From assembly GCA_013202925.1 (NCBI GenBank), contig JABMRA010000017.1:1-12724 (forward strand): a stretch of DNA of 12,724 nt. The letters are read 5' to 3'. Shown in pieces: positions 11,989-12,724 of this stretch (within the stretch, counting starts at the first letter, position 1; each line of letters starts with the position of its first letter). The notes under the pieces are model-generated. The model was not told the DNA's origin and did no database searches. It saw only the letters and a list, made by a program, of their open reading frames with translations. This DNA comes from Candidatus Omnitrophota bacterium. Its GTDB lineage: Bacteria; Omnitrophota; Gorgyraeia; Gorgyraeales; Gorgyraeaceae. A program made the translations under genes and the position numbers.

Positions 11989-12724
11989 TTAAGAATATAA
12001 TCGATGAAGTTGCTTTTTAATTTTTTCATCGGACAAATATTCGTCAAACGTTATGTCGGGGCGGTCTATAAAACCCCTGGGGGTGATCTCAATAATGCGG
12101 CTAGCCACAGTTTGGATCAGCTGATAGTCATGCGAAGTAAACAGGATAGTCCCGCCAAACTTCTCCAGGCCCTTATTTAAGGACGCGATCGATTCTAAGT
12201 CTAAATGATTGGTCGGATGATCCAGGATCAGGGTATTAGGCTGGGCCAGCATCATGCGGGACAGCATACACCTGACCCGCTCGCCGCCGGATAAGACCCT
12301 GACCTGTTTAAAAGATTCATCGCCGGAAAAAAGCACACGTCCTAAAAATCCGCGCACAAAGACCTCGTCAGTGTTATCCGAATACTGGCGAAGCCAATCG
12401 ATAAGATTGCAGTCTATATCAAAATATTTAGACGTATCCTTAGGATAATAAGCATAGGTAGTCGAGGCGCCCCATTTAAAATTACCGCCATCAGGCTGTA
12501 TCTCTCCAACCAGTACCTGAAACAGAGTCGTCTTAGCAAGATTATTGGGCCCGACAAAAGCTATTTTATCGCCATTCTCAACAGTAATAGTAAAATTCTT
12601 AAACAAAACCCGTCCATCAAGCGACTTAGATAAATGATCGATTTTCAAGATATTGTTTCCGGCTTCACGCGCCTGTTCAAAATTTATATACGGGATTTTC
12701 CTCGAAGAAGGCTTGATATCCTCA
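11989..12724 (-). CDS. ABC-F family ATPase, YbiT-like, C-terminal half (5' end outside window)
   Basis: 244 residues up to the window edge; the frame is open to 12723, so the gene continues outside. The visible part begins in the inter-domain linker (EDIKPSSRKIPYINFEQARE) and contains the second nucleotide-binding domain. Walker A is GPNNLAKTT at about 58-66, where the usual GxxGxGK is changed to N and A. The signature is LSGGE at 144-148, Walker B LILDHPTNHLD ends near 175, and the H-loop region is TSHDYQ. ABC-F proteins are cytosolic, have no membrane domain, and act on the ribosome E-site in translation rescue or antibiotic resistance. The linker and ITPRGFID ending place it with YbiT. The catalytic Glu after the Walker B Asp is His (codon CAT at 12219-12217), which should reduce or abolish hydrolysis at this site. 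A hairpin near 11966-11990 lacks a T-run. Confidence 0.9.
   Translation of the reverse strand, partial: EDIKPSSRKIPYINFEQAREAGNNILKIDHLSKSLDGRVLFKNFTITVENGDKIAFVGPNNLAKTTLFQVLVGEIQPDGGNFKWGASTTYAYYPKDTSKYFDIDCNLIDWLRQYSDNTDEVFVRGFLGRVLFSGDESFKQVRVLSGGERVRCMLSRMMLAQPNTLILDHPTNHLDLESIASLNKGLEKFGGTILFTSHDYQLIQTVASRIIEITPRGFIDRPDITFDEYLSDEKIKKQLHRLYS

Noticed and set aside
1..12724. CRISPR array, transposase gene or attachment sites
   Set aside because: No regularly spaced repeats, no transposase or integrase frame and no integrase-type direct repeats were found; the only mobile element supported is the group II intron.

Overview
The window is bacterial chromosomal DNA. It is gene-dense: every protein gene I support is on the minus strand except the RhuM-Fic gene at 3706-4707. 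GC content is moderate, and by eye it is clearly higher around 10265-11650. Consensus sigma70 promoters are easy to find, with TTGACA-like and TATAAT-like boxes exactly 17 bp apart. The DUF5674 pair, the small basic 'MARDNY' protein, the YbiT-type ABC-F ATPase and the dispersed TCCGCC-N3-GGCGGA palindromes together suggest an uncultured lineage such as Omnitrophota. That placement is an inference from memory, not something the sequence proves.

Layout from left to right. (1) 47-1666: two unrecognised genes in an apparent operon, one a membrane-anchored helical protein and one a small exported or anchored protein with DxDGDG-type motifs. (2) 1799-2472: a group II intron without a reading frame, on the minus strand, sitting directly behind a strong rho-independent terminator. 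(3) 2474-3620: a toxin-like block. A candidate nuclease gene (2644-3390) is flanked on both sides by units of promoter, roughly 130-nt RNA and terminator, all on the same strand. The downstream RNA can form an H-type pseudoknot. The upstream one places a terminator between the promoter and the nuclease gene. (4) 3706-4707: a RhuM-Fic/Doc fusion transcribed the other way. (5) 4727-5862: a HigA-like HTH regulator followed by an endonuclease IV gene, under a promoter whose spacer is a perfect palindrome. (6) 6097-6767: DUF5674 and its overlapping partner, apparently read from a leaderless promoter. (7) 6895-8975: an exported phospholipase-D-family protein and a DUF1844 protein, again with a promoter almost touching the start codon. 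(8) 9234-11853: a tRNA/rRNA modification block, consisting of a dihydrouridine synthase, a small HTH-like protein, a THUMP-type RlmL methyltransferase and a 45-residue basic protein with a TTG start. (9) 11989 to the end: the C-terminal half of a YbiT-like ABC-F ATPase with an altered Walker B.

The right half is mostly housekeeping (translation and RNA modification). The left and middle part, about 1.8-6.8 kb, is accessory: an intron, RNA units, two toxin-like proteins pointing away from each other, an antitoxin-like regulator and a two-gene module of unknown role. The most promising candidate for an undescribed system is the RNA-nuclease-RNA block at 2474-3620, with the DUF5674 pair second.
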